Below are positions 9,090 to 19,458 of a DNA stretch of 64,000 bases, piece after piece (the first letter of the stretch is position 1; every line of letters begins with the position of its first letter). Made by a program: the position numbers and the translations under genes. The stretch is from Haloactinopolyspora alba (GTDB lineage: Bacteria > Actinomycetota > Actinomycetes > Jiangellales > Jiangellaceae). Under the pieces are notes generated by a model, which made no database searches, had not been told where the DNA came from, and worked only from the letters and a program-made list of their open reading frames with translations. The stretch spans positions 62,001 to 126,000 of the forward strand of contig NZ_PYGE01000007.1 in assembly GCF_003014555.1 (NCBI RefSeq), given 5' to 3'.

Positions 9090-10535
9090 ATGGCTGCGGA
9101 GCCGGTTGACCATCCGAACGTGATCGTCGTGTTCACCGACCAGCAACGGTGGGACACGACCGGCGTCCACGGCAATCCGCTCGACCTGACACCGGAGTTC
9201 GACCGGCTCGCCCGGGCGGGCACCCATGCCGCGCAGGCGTTCACGCCGAACCCGGTGTGCGCGCCGGCCCGGGCCTCCATCCAGACCGGGCAGTACGGGA
9301 CGGCCAACGGCTGCCATCGCAACGCGCTGAAGCTGCCGGGCGAGGCGCGCACGCTGGCGCATCACTTCGGCGACGCCGGCTACAGCACCGGCTACATCGG
9401 CAAGTGGCATCTCGCCGACACCGAGCCGGTGCCGCCCGAGCAGCGGGGCGGCTACGACAGCTGGCTGGGCGCCAACGTGCTGGAGTTCACCTCGGACGCG
9501 TACAAGACCGTGGTGTTCGACGAGGACTCCACACCGGTCATGCTCCCCGGCTACCGCTCGGACGCGCTGTTCGACGCGGCCATCCGGTTCGTCGGCGACC
9601 ACTCCGGCGTCGGCGACGGCACGCGACGGCAGCCGTTCTACCTGTTCCTGTCGGTCATCGAGCCGCATCACCAGAACGAGATCGACGCGTACCCGGCGCC
9701 AGAGGGCTACGCCGAGCGATACGACGGCCGGTGGATGCCGCCCGACCTGGCCGCGCTGTCGGCCGAGGGCGGCACAGCCCACCAGCACATGGGCGGGTAC
9801 TGCGGGCAGGTGCGCCGGGTGGACGAGGGCCTCGGGCGTCTGCTCGACGCGCTGCGCAGCCTCGACCTGCTCGACGACACCATCGTGGCGGTGACCTCCG
9901 ACCACGGCTGCCACTTCAAGACCCGCAACAGCGAGTACAAGCGGTCCTGCCACGACGCGTCCATCCGGGTGCCGATGGCGCTGCGCGGGCCGGGGTTCGA
10001 ACACGGCCGGCGCATCGACCGGCCGGTCAGTACCATCGACCTGCCGCCGACGCTGCTGGATGCCGCGGGCCTGACGGTCCCGGACGAGATGCAGGGACGC
10101 TCGTTCCTGCCGCTGGTGCGCGATCCCGCCGCGGCCTGGCGGGACGAGGTGCTCGTACAGGTCAGCGAGTCCGAGGTCGGTCGGGCGTTGCGGACGCCAC
10201 GGTGGACGTACTACGTGGCCGCGCCGGAGGCGCATCCGTGGGACGACCCCGGTGCGGACCGCTACGTCGAGACCGCGTTGTACGACACGGTGAATGACCC
10301 GCACCAGCTGGTCAACCTGGCCGGACTGTCGTCGCATCGGCCGGTCGCCGACGAGCTGCGGGCGCGGCTGACGGCTCGCATGGTCGACGTGGGGGAGCGG
10401 GAGCCGGAGATCGAGCCGGCGGCGCCGGTCGCGACGTCGCCGCAGCGGCAGGTCGACCCGTACATCCACACCGCCGGCCTGAAACCGGAGCGGCTGGGAC
10501 ACCAGCCACCGCGCGGGCCCGCGGACGCCCGCTGA
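9090..10535 (+). CDS. Cysteine-type sulfatase, last gene of the sugar ABC operon
   Basis: 481 aa with no signal peptide, so probably cytoplasmic. The sulfatase signature is VCAPARASIQTG with Cys57 and Arg61; Cys57 should be converted to formylglycine by a maturase encoded elsewhere. FTDQQRWD (Asp17) supplies N-terminal metal ligands, GKWHL is the conserved Lys/His motif, and TSDHGCH holds later metal ligands. The family hydrolyses sulfate esters of sugars or aryl compounds. Its place behind a sugar importer suggests that sulfated saccharides are brought in and desulfated inside. The ribosome-binding site is AAAAGGGGGA. The stop codon lies within a hairpin shared with the converging fic gene. 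Confidence 0.9.
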   Translation: MAAEPVDHPNVIVVFTDQQRWDTTGVHGNPLDLTPEFDRLARAGTHAAQAFTPNPVCAPARASIQTGQYGTANGCHRNALKLPGEARTLAHHFGDAGYSTGYIGKWHLADTEPVPPEQRGGYDSWLGANVLEFTSDAYKTVVFDEDSTPVMLPGYRSDALFDAAIRFVGDHSGVGDGTRRQPFYLFLSVIEPHHQNEIDAYPAPEGYAERYDGRWMPPDLAALSAEGGTAHQHMGGYCGQVRRVDEGLGRLLDALRSLDLLDDTIVAVTSDHGCHFKTRNSEYKRSCHDASIRVPMALRGPGFEHGRRIDRPVSTIDLPPTLLDAAGLTVPDEMQGRSFLPLVRDPAAAWRDEVLVQVSESEVGRALRTPRWTYYVAAPEAHPWDDPGADRYVETALYDTVNDPHQLVNLAGLSSHRPVADELRARLTARMVDVGEREPEIEPAAPVATSPQRQVDPYIHTAGLKPERLGHQPPRGPADAR

Positions 10536-10555
10536 TCGCACCTGATCAGCGGGCG
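10526..10555. terminator. Bidirectional stem-loop terminator between the sulfatase and fic genes
   Basis: A 12-bp perfect stem, CGCCCGCTGATC / GATCAGCGGGCG, closes on a 6-nt loop. It contains the sulfatase stop (10533-10535) and the fic stop (10546-10548) of two genes converging 10 bp apart. There is no T-tract, as is usual in high-GC actinomycetes. Confidence 0.65.
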
Positions 10556-11745
10556 GGGGTGCGCCGGCCGGCGCGGGCGGCGAAGTCGTCGAGCGCCGCC
10601 AGGACGTCGCCGCACTGCCAGAGCCGGGTACGCCGCTTCCCGGTGAACTCGGTGATGACGCCGGCCTCGGCCAGCTGCCGGATGGCACGGTGCGCGTTGG
10701 CCGACGTGGCGCCCAGATCGTGGCGGACGATGGCGGCGTTGATCACCGGCTGGCGCAGCAACAGGTCGGCGAGGCGCCAGGCGACGGCGTCGCGGCGGGC
10801 GTCGACGAGCCCGTTCCACCGCTCCCGCGCCGCGGTGAGGTCACGGACGAGCTGCCGGCCGTTGGCGATGGCGGTGAACGCGGCCTCGGCCATGGACGTC
10901 ACGATCGGCGCGGGATCGCCGGCACGGTAGGCGGTGAGCGCGTCGAAGTATCCGTCGGTGTCGGTCAGCAGTCCGGCCGAGACCGGCACCGTCACATGGT
11001 CGGTCAGGTGCCGTGCACGCAGGATCGAGTGCACGAGCGCGCGGCCGGTGCGGCCGTTGCCGTCGGTGAACGGATGGATCGTCTCGAACTGCGCGTGCGC
11101 GACCGCGGCGTGCACGAGCACGGGGACGTCGTCACGCCGGACGAACTCGATCAGGTCGCCCATGGCCGCCGGCACGTGCCGGTGGTGCGGCGGGACGAAC
11201 ACCGCCTGATGAGGGCCGAAGTTGCTGCCGCCGATCCACACCTGCTGGCGGCGCCACCGGCCCGGCTCGTGATCGGGCTGGTGCTCCATGAGGGCGGCGT
11301 GCATGGCGAGCACCGCGTCGCCGTCCAGCCGGTCCGCGAGGTCGACAGCGGCACGCATCGCGTGCACGTTGGCGACGATCTGAGTGGCGTTCGAGCGTTC
11401 ACCCTCGCCGAGCTCGGCGAGCGCGATCGCCCGTGCTCCCGAGGTGAGGTTCTCGATCTGCGACGACGACGTGGACTCCGACCGCAGCAGCAGCGCGCTG
11501 AACGGCGCCACGTCGGTGCCGAGCTCCGCGTCGAGCCGGGCGATCTCGATGGACGCCTCGTCGGCCATGGCGAGCACGGACGACGGCAGCGACACGTCCA
11601 GCGCGGCGATACGCGGCGGCACAGCGGCCTCGTAGTCGCCGGTGTGGCGGTCGCGCACACGGCGTGGCACGAGCTCGTCCGGCACCGTAGGGTGCCAGTT
11701 CAGCTGTTCCCACGTGAGCGCGGGCCATACCGGATCGGATGCCAC
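10546..11745 (-). CDS. Fic family protein (AMP-transferase) with C-terminal winged helix
   Basis: 399 aa from GTG at 11745 (first residues ASDPVWPALTWEQ after Met). The Fic core motif HPFTDGNGRTGR has catalytic His224. Upstream lies the inhibitory motif SSQIEN (Ser94-Asn99), matching the [S/T]xxxE[G/N] pattern, so the enzyme carries its own N-terminal inhibition helix (class II). The N-terminal Fic_N-like region spans about residues 1-100 and the Fic domain about 120-260. The C-terminus (about 325-390, LGATSANAHRAIRQLAEAG) looks like a winged helix. Fic proteins AMPylate protein hydroxyls; the target is unknown. An 11-bp inverted repeat lies just upstream and may be its own operator. Confidence 0.9.
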   Translation of the reverse strand: MASDPVWPALTWEQLNWHPTVPDELVPRRVRDRHTGDYEAAVPPRIAALDVSLPSSVLAMADEASIEIARLDAELGTDVAPFSALLLRSESTSSSQIENLTSGARAIALAELGEGERSNATQIVANVHAMRAAVDLADRLDGDAVLAMHAALMEHQPDHEPGRWRRQQVWIGGSNFGPHQAVFVPPHHRHVPAAMGDLIEFVRRDDVPVLVHAAVAHAQFETIHPFTDGNGRTGRALVHSILRARHLTDHVTVPVSAGLLTDTDGYFDALTAYRAGDPAPIVTSMAEAAFTAIANGRQLVRDLTAARERWNGLVDARRDAVAWRLADLLLRQPVINAAIVRHDLGATSANAHRAIRQLAEAGVITEFTGKRRTRLWQCGDVLAALDDFAARAGRRTPAR

Positions 11746-11754
11746 GCCCCGACC

Positions 11755-11786
11755 ATAGCATCCGAAAACCCCCGATCGAATGCTAT
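11755..11786 (-). promoter_or_regulatory. Inverted repeat upstream of fic, candidate operator
   Basis: ATAGCATCCGA (11755-11765) faces TCGAATGCTAT (11776-11786) across 10 bp; the arms match at 10 of 11 positions. It begins 10 bp before the fic GTG (minus strand) and lies after the end of the TldE gene. The arms are AT-richer than the surroundings and there is no T-run, which favours a protein-binding site over a terminator. The winged helix of Fic itself is a natural candidate binder. Confidence 0.5.
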
Positions 11787-11807
11787 TCACGGAGCCGGGG
11801 TGGGAGG

Positions 11808-13208
11808 TCAGGAGGCCTGCGACACCGACGACATGTTGAAATCGGGGACCCGCAGCGCCGGCATGGCCGTACGCGGGAAGTAGTCGCCCCACTCCCGGCT
11901 GAACGCGGGCACCGTCGCGCCGGCCCGCGAGAACCGGTCCAGCACCGCTATCGGGCTCTCGTTGAACCGGAAGTTGTTCACCGCGCCGACGACCTCACCG
12001 CCCTCGACGAGGTACACCCCGTCCCTGGTCAGCCCGGTCAGCAGCAGAGTCTGCGGGTCGACCGGGCGGATGTACCACAGGCACGTCAGCAGCAGTCCGC
12101 GGTCCATGCCGGCCGCCAGGTCCTCGACCCCGCCACCTGCCCCGCTGACCGTCAGCCCGAGGTTGTCCACGGGCGGCGTCGTCGCGAGCCCGGTGAGCCC
12201 GGCCGAGTGCCGGGTCTGCAGCAACGCCGACAGTTCGCCGTCGTCGATCCACTCGGTGGGCCGGACGGGCAGCCCGTTGTCGAACACGCTGGTCTCCGAC
12301 GACGAGGCGTGGGCCAGTACGACAGGGGAGCACTCCATGCCGGGCGCCGACGGATCCGACCACAGCGACACCGGCCGCGACGAGATCTGCTCGCCCACCC
12401 GGGTCCCTTGGCCGGGCCGGGCGTAGACCGAGCGGCCCTCGTGTGCGTCGCGTGCGCCCATCATCCAGTACGCGAAGATCATCAGATCGGCGACGGCGGT
12501 GGGCGGCAGCACGGTGTCGTAGCGCCCGGCCGGAAGCTCGATCTGCCGCTCGGCCCAGCCGAGCCGACGCGTCAGTTCGGCGTCCAGTGCCGTGACGTCG
12601 ATGTCGGACATGTCCCGCGAGGCCTGGCCGACCCATGCCGACCGCGTCCGGTCGCCGGACTTCCCGGTGATGCCGATGTGGCCTTCGGGCTGCTCGTGCC
12701 GCAGCCGCAACCCGGTGGACGAGCCCAGGTACGTGGTGCGCACGCCGTGTTCGACGTAGCCGTAGAGCAGCCGCCGTCCGTCGTCGGCGCGGCCGAACGC
12801 CTCGCCGAGCGCCGGAGCGATGTCACCGAAGACGCCGGGCGTGGTGCCGGCCGGCTCGTCCGCCCAGTCGGCCGCGGCGTCGCCGGTGACCAGCGGCTGC
12901 GCGTCGTCGGCCGGTCCGTTGTCGCGCGCGGCCTGCTCGGCGGCGCGGACCAGCGGTTCGAGGGCCTCGCTGGTCACCGCACTTCGCGCGACGACGCCGG
13001 AGGCGGTTCCGGTGCCGCCGCTGAGCGTCGCGATGACGGTGACGTCGCGGGCACGGGTGACACCGTTCGTGGTCAGGGCGTTGTTCGCCCAGCGCAGGTT
13101 GGCCGTGGACGTGTCGTCGACGAGCACCACCATGCCGTCGGCCTTGGACAGCTCGAGGCAGCGTTCGACGATCTCCTGCGGTGTCAGTGCGGTGCTCGTC
13201 ATGGTCAC
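11808..13208 (-). CDS. pmbA: TldE/PmbA family metalloprotease-like protein
   Basis: 466 aa from GTG at 13208, which overlaps the tldD stop by 4 bp (GTGA); ATG at 13202 is equally possible and has AGGTGG nine bases upstream. The protein shows the TldE/PmbA layout: N-terminal domain with RWANNALTTNGVTRARDV, a central region, and a C-terminal metalloprotease-like fold including GGVEDLAAGMDRGLLLTCLW. The HExxxH motif is absent, as expected for the TldE half. TldD and TldE form a heterodimer that degrades unfolded peptides and matures some microcins and RiPPs. No RiPP precursor is visible nearby, so a housekeeping role is more likely. Confidence 0.9.
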   Translation of the reverse strand: MTMTSTALTPQEIVERCLELSKADGMVVLVDDTSTANLRWANNALTTNGVTRARDVTVIATLSGGTGTASGVVARSAVTSEALEPLVRAAEQAARDNGPADDAQPLVTGDAAADWADEPAGTTPGVFGDIAPALGEAFGRADDGRRLLYGYVEHGVRTTYLGSSTGLRLRHEQPEGHIGITGKSGDRTRSAWVGQASRDMSDIDVTALDAELTRRLGWAERQIELPAGRYDTVLPPTAVADLMIFAYWMMGARDAHEGRSVYARPGQGTRVGEQISSRPVSLWSDPSAPGMECSPVVLAHASSSETSVFDNGLPVRPTEWIDDGELSALLQTRHSAGLTGLATTPPVDNLGLTVSGAGGGVEDLAAGMDRGLLLTCLWYIRPVDPQTLLLTGLTRDGVYLVEGGEVVGAVNNFRFNESPIAVLDRFSRAGATVPAFSREWGDYFPRTAMPALRVPDFNMSSVSQAS

Positions 13209-14731
13209 TGACCACCTTCCGCAGCGGTGTTGAGGACGCGGATGTCACGGAACAGCGCCGACGGGCAACCGTGCGAGACCGGTGCGATCTGTCCCGGCTG
13301 CGCCTTGCCGCAGTTGAACGCCCCACCGAGACGGTAGGTCTGCGGGCCTCCGACGGCGGCCATGGACCCCCAGAAGTCGGTGGTCGTGGCCTGGTAGGCG
13401 ACGTCGCGGACCTGTCCGTCGATCTCGCCGCCGCGGATGCGGTAGAAGCGCTGGCCGGTGAACTGGAAGTTGTACCGCTGCATGTCGATGGACCACGACT
13501 TGTCGCCGACGACGTAGATGCCGTCCTCGACCTGCGAGATCAGCTCGTCGGTGGACGGACCGCCGTCGGTGGGCTGCAGCGACACGTTGGCCATCCGCTG
13601 CACCGGAACGTGGCCGGGTGAGTCGGCGAAGGCGCAGCCGTTGGAACGGGTGGTGCCGAGCGCGCTGGCGTTGGCCGCGGCCATCGCGCGGTCCAGCTGG
13701 TAGCCGACGAGAGTGCCACCGCTGATGATGTCCCAGCTCTGTGTCTGCACACCTTCGTCGTCGTAGCCGATCGTGGACAGCCCGTGCGGCGTGGTGCGGT
13801 CGCCGGTGACGTGCATGATCGGCGAGCCGTAACGCAGCGTCCACAGCTGGTCCAGGGTGGCGAAGGAGGTGCCGGCGTAGTTGGCCTCGTAACCGAGGGC
13901 GCGGTCGAGCTCGGTGGCGTGCCCGACGGACTCGTGGATGGTCAGCCACAGGTTCGTCGGATCGATCACCAGGTCGTAGCTGTCCGGGTGGATGCTCGGC
14001 GCGGCGAACTTCTCCGCCAACAGCGGGCCGAGCTCGTCCAGCGCTGCGCCCCAGTCGACGACGCCGTCGGCACCGGTCGCGTACTCCCAGCCGCGGCCGG
14101 CGGGCGCGGCGAGGGTGCGCATGGTCTCGAACCGGCCGCTGTCGGCGTCGACCTTCAGCGCTTCGAACTCCGGGTGGATGCGCACTCGCTGCTGTGTGGT
14201 GACGGTGCCGTGGTTGTCGGCGTAGAAGGTGTTCTCCTGCACCTGCTGCAGCGTGGCGGTGACGTGGTCGACGGACGCCTGGGCGAGCACCCGCATCGAC
14301 TGGCCGACCATCCGGTCGATCTTCTCGGAGTCGGGGACGGCGAACGGGTCGATGTCGTAGGCCGACACCCAGGTGACGTCCGGGTGGACCGGCTCCGCGG
14401 CCAGCTCCACGCGCGACGGGCTGAGCTCCCGTGACACCTTCGCGAGGTCGACGGCCTGCTCTGCGGTGCGGACCGCCACGTCCGGCGTCAGGTCGACCGC
14501 GGCAGCGAAGCCCCACGTGCCCTGGTGCAGGACACGGACGGCGAAGCCGACGTCCTCGCCGTCGCGGCTGCCCTCGAGCCTGCCGTCGCGGAAGCTCAGG
14601 TCCTGCGAGCGGATGCGCTCGAAGCGGAAGTCCGCGTGCTCGGCTCCCAGTTCGGTGGCGCGTTGCAGGGCGGCGTCGGCCAGCGATCGCATCGGCAGGG
14701 CCATGAATGCGGGATCGATCTCGTGCGGCAC
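13205..14731 (-). CDS. tldD: TldD family zinc metalloprotease
   Basis: 508 aa from ATG at 14731 (MPHEIDPAFMALP). The zinc motif is HESVGHATELD (HExxxH), about residues 270-280. The rest follows the family: N-terminal QDLSFRDGRLEGSRDGEDVGFAVRV and C-terminal FNCGKAQPGQ. TldD is the catalytic partner of TldE, encoded immediately downstream with overlapping stop and start codons, so the two are made together at a fixed ratio. The complex is cytoplasmic. The gene lies 32 bp downstream of the toxin gene at 14764 on the same strand. Confidence 0.93.
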   Translation of the reverse strand: MPHEIDPAFMALPMRSLADAALQRATELGAEHADFRFERIRSQDLSFRDGRLEGSRDGEDVGFAVRVLHQGTWGFAAAVDLTPDVAVRTAEQAVDLAKVSRELSPSRVELAAEPVHPDVTWVSAYDIDPFAVPDSEKIDRMVGQSMRVLAQASVDHVTATLQQVQENTFYADNHGTVTTQQRVRIHPEFEALKVDADSGRFETMRTLAAPAGRGWEYATGADGVVDWGAALDELGPLLAEKFAAPSIHPDSYDLVIDPTNLWLTIHESVGHATELDRALGYEANYAGTSFATLDQLWTLRYGSPIMHVTGDRTTPHGLSTIGYDDEGVQTQSWDIISGGTLVGYQLDRAMAAANASALGTTRSNGCAFADSPGHVPVQRMANVSLQPTDGGPSTDELISQVEDGIYVVGDKSWSIDMQRYNFQFTGQRFYRIRGGEIDGQVRDVAYQATTTDFWGSMAAVGGPQTYRLGGAFNCGKAQPGQIAPVSHGCPSALFRDIRVLNTAAEGGQ

Positions 14732-14763
14732 GGGGCGAGCCTAGACCAGCCGCCGACGCCACG

Positions 14764-15186
14764 TCATCGGGATGCCATCGAGAACGGGTCGAGCACACGT
14801 ACCCCGGTGCGTTCGACGTCGCGGGTGTTGCGTGTGACCAGCGTGAGTCCGTGGCGCTCCGCGGTCGCGGCGATGAGCCCGTCGACGGTGGGGACAGGTT
14901 GTCCGGGGGACATCCGGCCCCACACCTCGGCGACAGCAGCATCGACAGCAAGCACACGGTCGGCGAAGTGTGACGTGATGTGCGCGAGCCACGTCGAGAG
15001 GCTCTCGGCCTGGCTGTGGTGGCCCCGCGCTCGGACCCGATCGACGCCGCGGTGCAACTCACCGACGGTCAGCGCGCTGATGAACAGGGCGGTGGCGGGG
15101 GCCCGCTGCCACCACTGCGCCAACCCCGGGTCGGGTCGGCGTTTGCGCACCTCGGAGGCGACGTTGGTGTCGAGGAGGAACGTCAC
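14764..15186 (-). CDS. PIN-domain toxin (VapC/FitB type)
   Basis: 140 aa from ATG at 15186, overlapping the antitoxin stop by 4 bp. The PIN active-site acids are visible: Asp6 in FLLDTNVAS, Glu in VGELHRG, Asp in VDGLIAATA and Asp in TRNTRDVE. VapC-type toxins are Mg-dependent RNases that usually cut tRNA or rRNA. The order antitoxin then toxin, with coupling, is standard for type II modules. RPDPGLAQWW resembles the FitB/VapC subgroup. The pair lies directly upstream of tldD-tldE on the same strand and diverges from aroC. Confidence 0.88.
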   Translation of the reverse strand: MTFLLDTNVASEVRKRRPDPGLAQWWQRAPATALFISALTVGELHRGVDRVRARGHHSQAESLSTWLAHITSHFADRVLAVDAAVAEVWGRMSPGQPVPTVDGLIAATAERHGLTLVTRNTRDVERTGVRVLDPFSMASR

Positions 15187-15473
15187 GTCGTCCCCGTCAG
15201 GCCGACGTCTCTCGGCAGGTCCGCCGGACGTTCGGCGACGACGTCGTCGAAGACGGTGGAGGCATCGTCGTCCAGTGGCGCCGCCCCGGTCAGGGCAGCT
15301 TTGAAGTCGACCTCGACGTCCAGGCCGGTGAGCTCGCGGAAGTATGCGACGTCGACCACGACGGCCACCTCCTCTCCGTGACGGGTCACGAACTGTGGTC
15401 CTTCGTCTGTGGCTTGACGCAACAGTTCACTGAACCGCTGCTTGGCGTCCTGAACCGGCCACTGCATGTCCAT
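15183..15473 (-). CDS. Phd/YefM family antitoxin
   Basis: 96 aa ([19 protein letters not shown]...). The N-terminal segment [36 protein letters not shown]-like pattern is the Phd/YefM DNA-binding fold (about residues 4-55), with the typical VTRHGE strand. The acidic C-terminus ([12 protein letters not shown]) should wrap and neutralise the PIN toxin encoded next. Such antitoxins bind their own promoter, here in the short divergent gap to aroC (15474-15553). Start at ATG 15473; ATG 15467 is also in frame. Confidence 0.87.
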   Translation of the reverse strand: MDMQWPVQDAKQRFSELLRQATDEGPQFVTRHGEEVAVVVDVAYFRELTGLDVEVDFKAALTGAAPLDDDASTVFDDVVAERPADLPRDVGLTGTT

Positions 15474-15553
15474 CTAGACAGAATTCGCCGGTCCGCAACG
15501 GCAGTCCAGGGCGGACCTCTGCCGTCGATGACGAGCGTGGGATGATGCCGGAC

Positions 15554-16749
15554 ATGCTCAGATGGCTGACAGCGGGGGAGTCGCACGGCCCGGCGCTGGT
15601 CGCGATCCTCGAAGGTCTTCCGGCGGACGTCCAGGTCACGACGGCGGATCTCGCGGCGGCGCTGGCGCGGCGCCGGCTCGGGTACGGCCGTGGCGCGCGG
15701 ATGAAGTTCGAGGCCGACGACGTCACGTTCGTCGGCGGGGTTCGGCACGGCGTGACCATGGGCGGCCCGGTCGCCGTGCAGGTGGGCAACACCGAGTGGC
15801 CGAAGTGGCAGCAGGTGATGTCCGCCGACCCCGTCGACCCCGAGGCGGTCGAGGGCATGGCCCGCAACGCGCCGTTGACGCGTCCCCGCCCGGGCCACGC
15901 GGACCTGGCGGGCATGCAGAAGTACGGCTTCGACGAGTCGCGCCCGGTGCTCGAGCGTGCGAGCGCACGAGAGACGGCGGCCCGGGTCGCGCTCGGCGCG
16001 GTGGCCGCGGCCTTCCTCCGGCAGGCGTACGACGTGCGGCTGGTGAGCCACACCGTCGAACTCGGGACGGTGGCCGTTCCCGCCGGTGCCCCGGTGCCCG
16101 CGCCCGACGACGTCGAGCGCCTCGACGCGGATCCGTTGCGCTGCATCGACGCGGAGACCAGCCAGGCCATGGTGGACGAGGTCGACACCGCGCGCCGCGA
16201 AGGCGACACGCTCGGTGGCGTCGTCGAGGTCGTCGTGCACGGCCTGCCGCCGGGCGTGGGCAGCTACGTCCACGGCGACCGCAAGCTGGACGCCCGGCTG
16301 GCCGGTGCGCTCATGGGCATCCAGGCCATCAAGGGCGTCGAGGTCGGCGACGGGTTCGGACTCGCCCGCACCCGCGGCTCCGCGGCGCAGGACGAGATCG
16401 AGCCGGCCGACGGCGGCGGCGTACGGCGCACGTCGGGTCGTTCCGGCGGCATCGAGGGCGGCATGTCCACCGGCGGGACGCTGCGCGTGCGGGCGGCGAT
16501 GAAACCCATCTCGACGGTCCCGCGCTCGTTGCGGACCATCGACACCGCCACCGGCGAGGAGGCGCGGGCGCACCACCAGCGCTCCGACGTCTGCGCGGTG
16601 CCCGCGGCCGGCGTCGTGGCCGAGGCGATGACCGCGCTGGTCGTCGCACAACTGGCGCTGGAGAAGTTCGGCGGCGACTCCGTCACCGAGACCGCCCGCA
16701 ACCTGCGCGCGTACGTCGAGTCGATCCCGCGGACGCTGGCGGTGCACCC

Positions 16750-16753
<4 letters not shown>
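15554..16753 (+). CDS. aroC: Chorismate synthase
   Basis: 399 aa from ATG at 15554, giving the canonical start [16 protein letters not shown]; ATGs at 15542 and 15545 would add three or four residues. It converts 5-enolpyruvylshikimate-3-phosphate to chorismate with reduced FMN, the last step of the shikimate pathway. Signatures: GESHG near the N-terminus, [16 protein letters not shown], and the C-terminal block [15 protein letters not shown]. The length fits the family. It is the first gene of a tight run with aroK (4-bp overlap) and aroB, so the pathway genes are co-expressed. Confidence 0.97.
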
Positions 16754-18337
<1,584 letters not shown>

Positions 18338-18405
18338 ACGCGCGGTTCGGCGGCCGGCCGGGCTGAAGGCCGCCCGGTTCGGCCGCGGCGTAGAGTCGTG
18401 CACCG

Positions 18406-18840
18406 ATGAGGCAGGTACTGGTGCTCAACGGTCCGAATCTCGGCCGGCTCGGTTCGCGCGAACCCGACGTCTACGGCGACACCACGCATGCCGGGCTCGC
18501 CGAGCGGTGCCGCCGACTCGGCGCGGAGCTGGGCCTGGACGTCGAGGTGCGCCAGACCGACGACGAGGCAGAGCTGGTGGGCTGGCTGCACGAGGCCGCC
18601 GACGATGCCACGCCGGTGGTTCTGAACCCGGCGGCGTTCACGCACTACTCGTATGCGCTGCGGGACGCGTGTGCGCAACTGCGCGCGCCGCTGGTCGAGG
18701 TGCACATCTCGAACCCGGCGGCTCGTGAGGTGTTCCGGCACACCAGCGTCGTCGCGGGGGTCGCGACCGGGACGGTCGCCGGGTTCGGGCCGGCGTCGTA
18801 CGACCTCGCCCTGCGTGCGGTGGCGGACACGCCGAGCTGA
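18406..18840 (+). CDS. aroQ: Type II 3-dehydroquinate dehydratase
   Basis: 144 aa, [20 protein letters not shown], the type II signature with the catalytic loop (REPDVYG, Tyr about residue 24). [15 protein letters not shown] and [17 protein letters not shown] supply the conserved Asn, His and Arg of the active site. It dehydrates 3-dehydroquinate to 3-dehydroshikimate. The enzyme is usually a dodecamer. It completes the four-gene shikimate cluster; aroE, aroA and aroG are not in this window. Confidence 0.96.
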   Translation: MRQVLVLNGPNLGRLGSREPDVYGDTTHAGLAERCRRLGAELGLDVEVRQTDDEAELVGWLHEAADDATPVVLNPAAFTHYSYALRDACAQLRAPLVEVHISNPAAREVFRHTSVVAGVATGTVAGFGPASYDLALRAVADTPS

Positions 18841-18874
18841 CCGGCGGGTCGGTGTCGCGGACGGCAGATGCGTG

Positions 18875-19384
18875 TCAGAGGGCGTCGAGGAAGCGCCGCG
18901 CCTCCTTCGTGTTCATGCCGGTCCGCTCCTTGAGCAGCCGGATGGCGGCGGTTCGGCGCAGCCGGTCCTGCACGACGAGCCGCCGCAGCGTGGCGAGCAG
19001 CTCGGCGTCGACGGGCGCGCGGTTGGCCTGCGCGGATTCGGGTTCGGGGGTGGCGGCCGGAGGCTCGGGTTCAGCGAACACCTGCCCGGCCTGGAGCGCG
19101 TAGACGACGGCGGTAGCCTGCGACATGGGCAGGCTCGCCTGCTTGTGCAGGTTCTTGGCGGCCTGTTCCGGGTTGCCGCGGGAAGCGACGTCGCGTGTCT
19201 CCTCCTGGAGTTCGCGGGTGAGACGGACGCCGGGAGGGGGAGTAGGCGGGGATGAGAACGTGGGTGCGTGTCGGGCGGTCGAGCTTCTCCGAGCGATCGC
19301 AAAGCTCATGACGAGGGCCAGGATGACAACGATGATCAGGCCGTAGCTGAGCATGATCAACATGCTAATCGAACGATGATCCAT
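18875..19384 (-). CDS. Membrane-anchored protein with ribosomal L7/L12 C-terminal-like repeats
   Basis: 169 aa from ATG at 19384; ATGs at 19363 and 19354 are equally possible. One membrane helix (about residues 10-31) is followed by a Pro-rich linker and a cytoplasmic part. The C-terminal AIRLLKERTGMNTKEARRF resembles the L7/L12 C-terminal helix pair (AIKLLREHTGLGLKEAK type). A weaker copy, AAKNLHKQASLPMSQATAV, lies about 60 residues earlier. Proteins with such domains are often annotated as L7/L12-like in actinomycetes and their function is unknown. The gene faces aroQ and diverges from the M24 peptidase gene. Confidence 0.6.
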   Translation of the reverse strand: MDHRSISMLIMLSYGLIIVVILALVMSFAIARRSSTARHAPTFSSPPTPPPGVRLTRELQEETRDVASRGNPEQAAKNLHKQASLPMSQATAVVYALQAGQVFAEPEPPAATPEPESAQANRAPVDAELLATLRRLVVQDRLRRTAAIRLLKERTGMNTKEARRFLDAL

Positions 19385-19458
19385 TGCGAAGCAGCAGTCT
19401 CATTTTTCGAAATAGTGATACTGTTACCGCAGGTCACAGCGGTGAAAGGATGGTACCC

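Noticed and set aside
9066-10688. 540-codon open frame on the minus strand across the sulfatase
   Set aside because: It is antisense to a sulfatase with intact signature and crosses the fic terminator and stop region.
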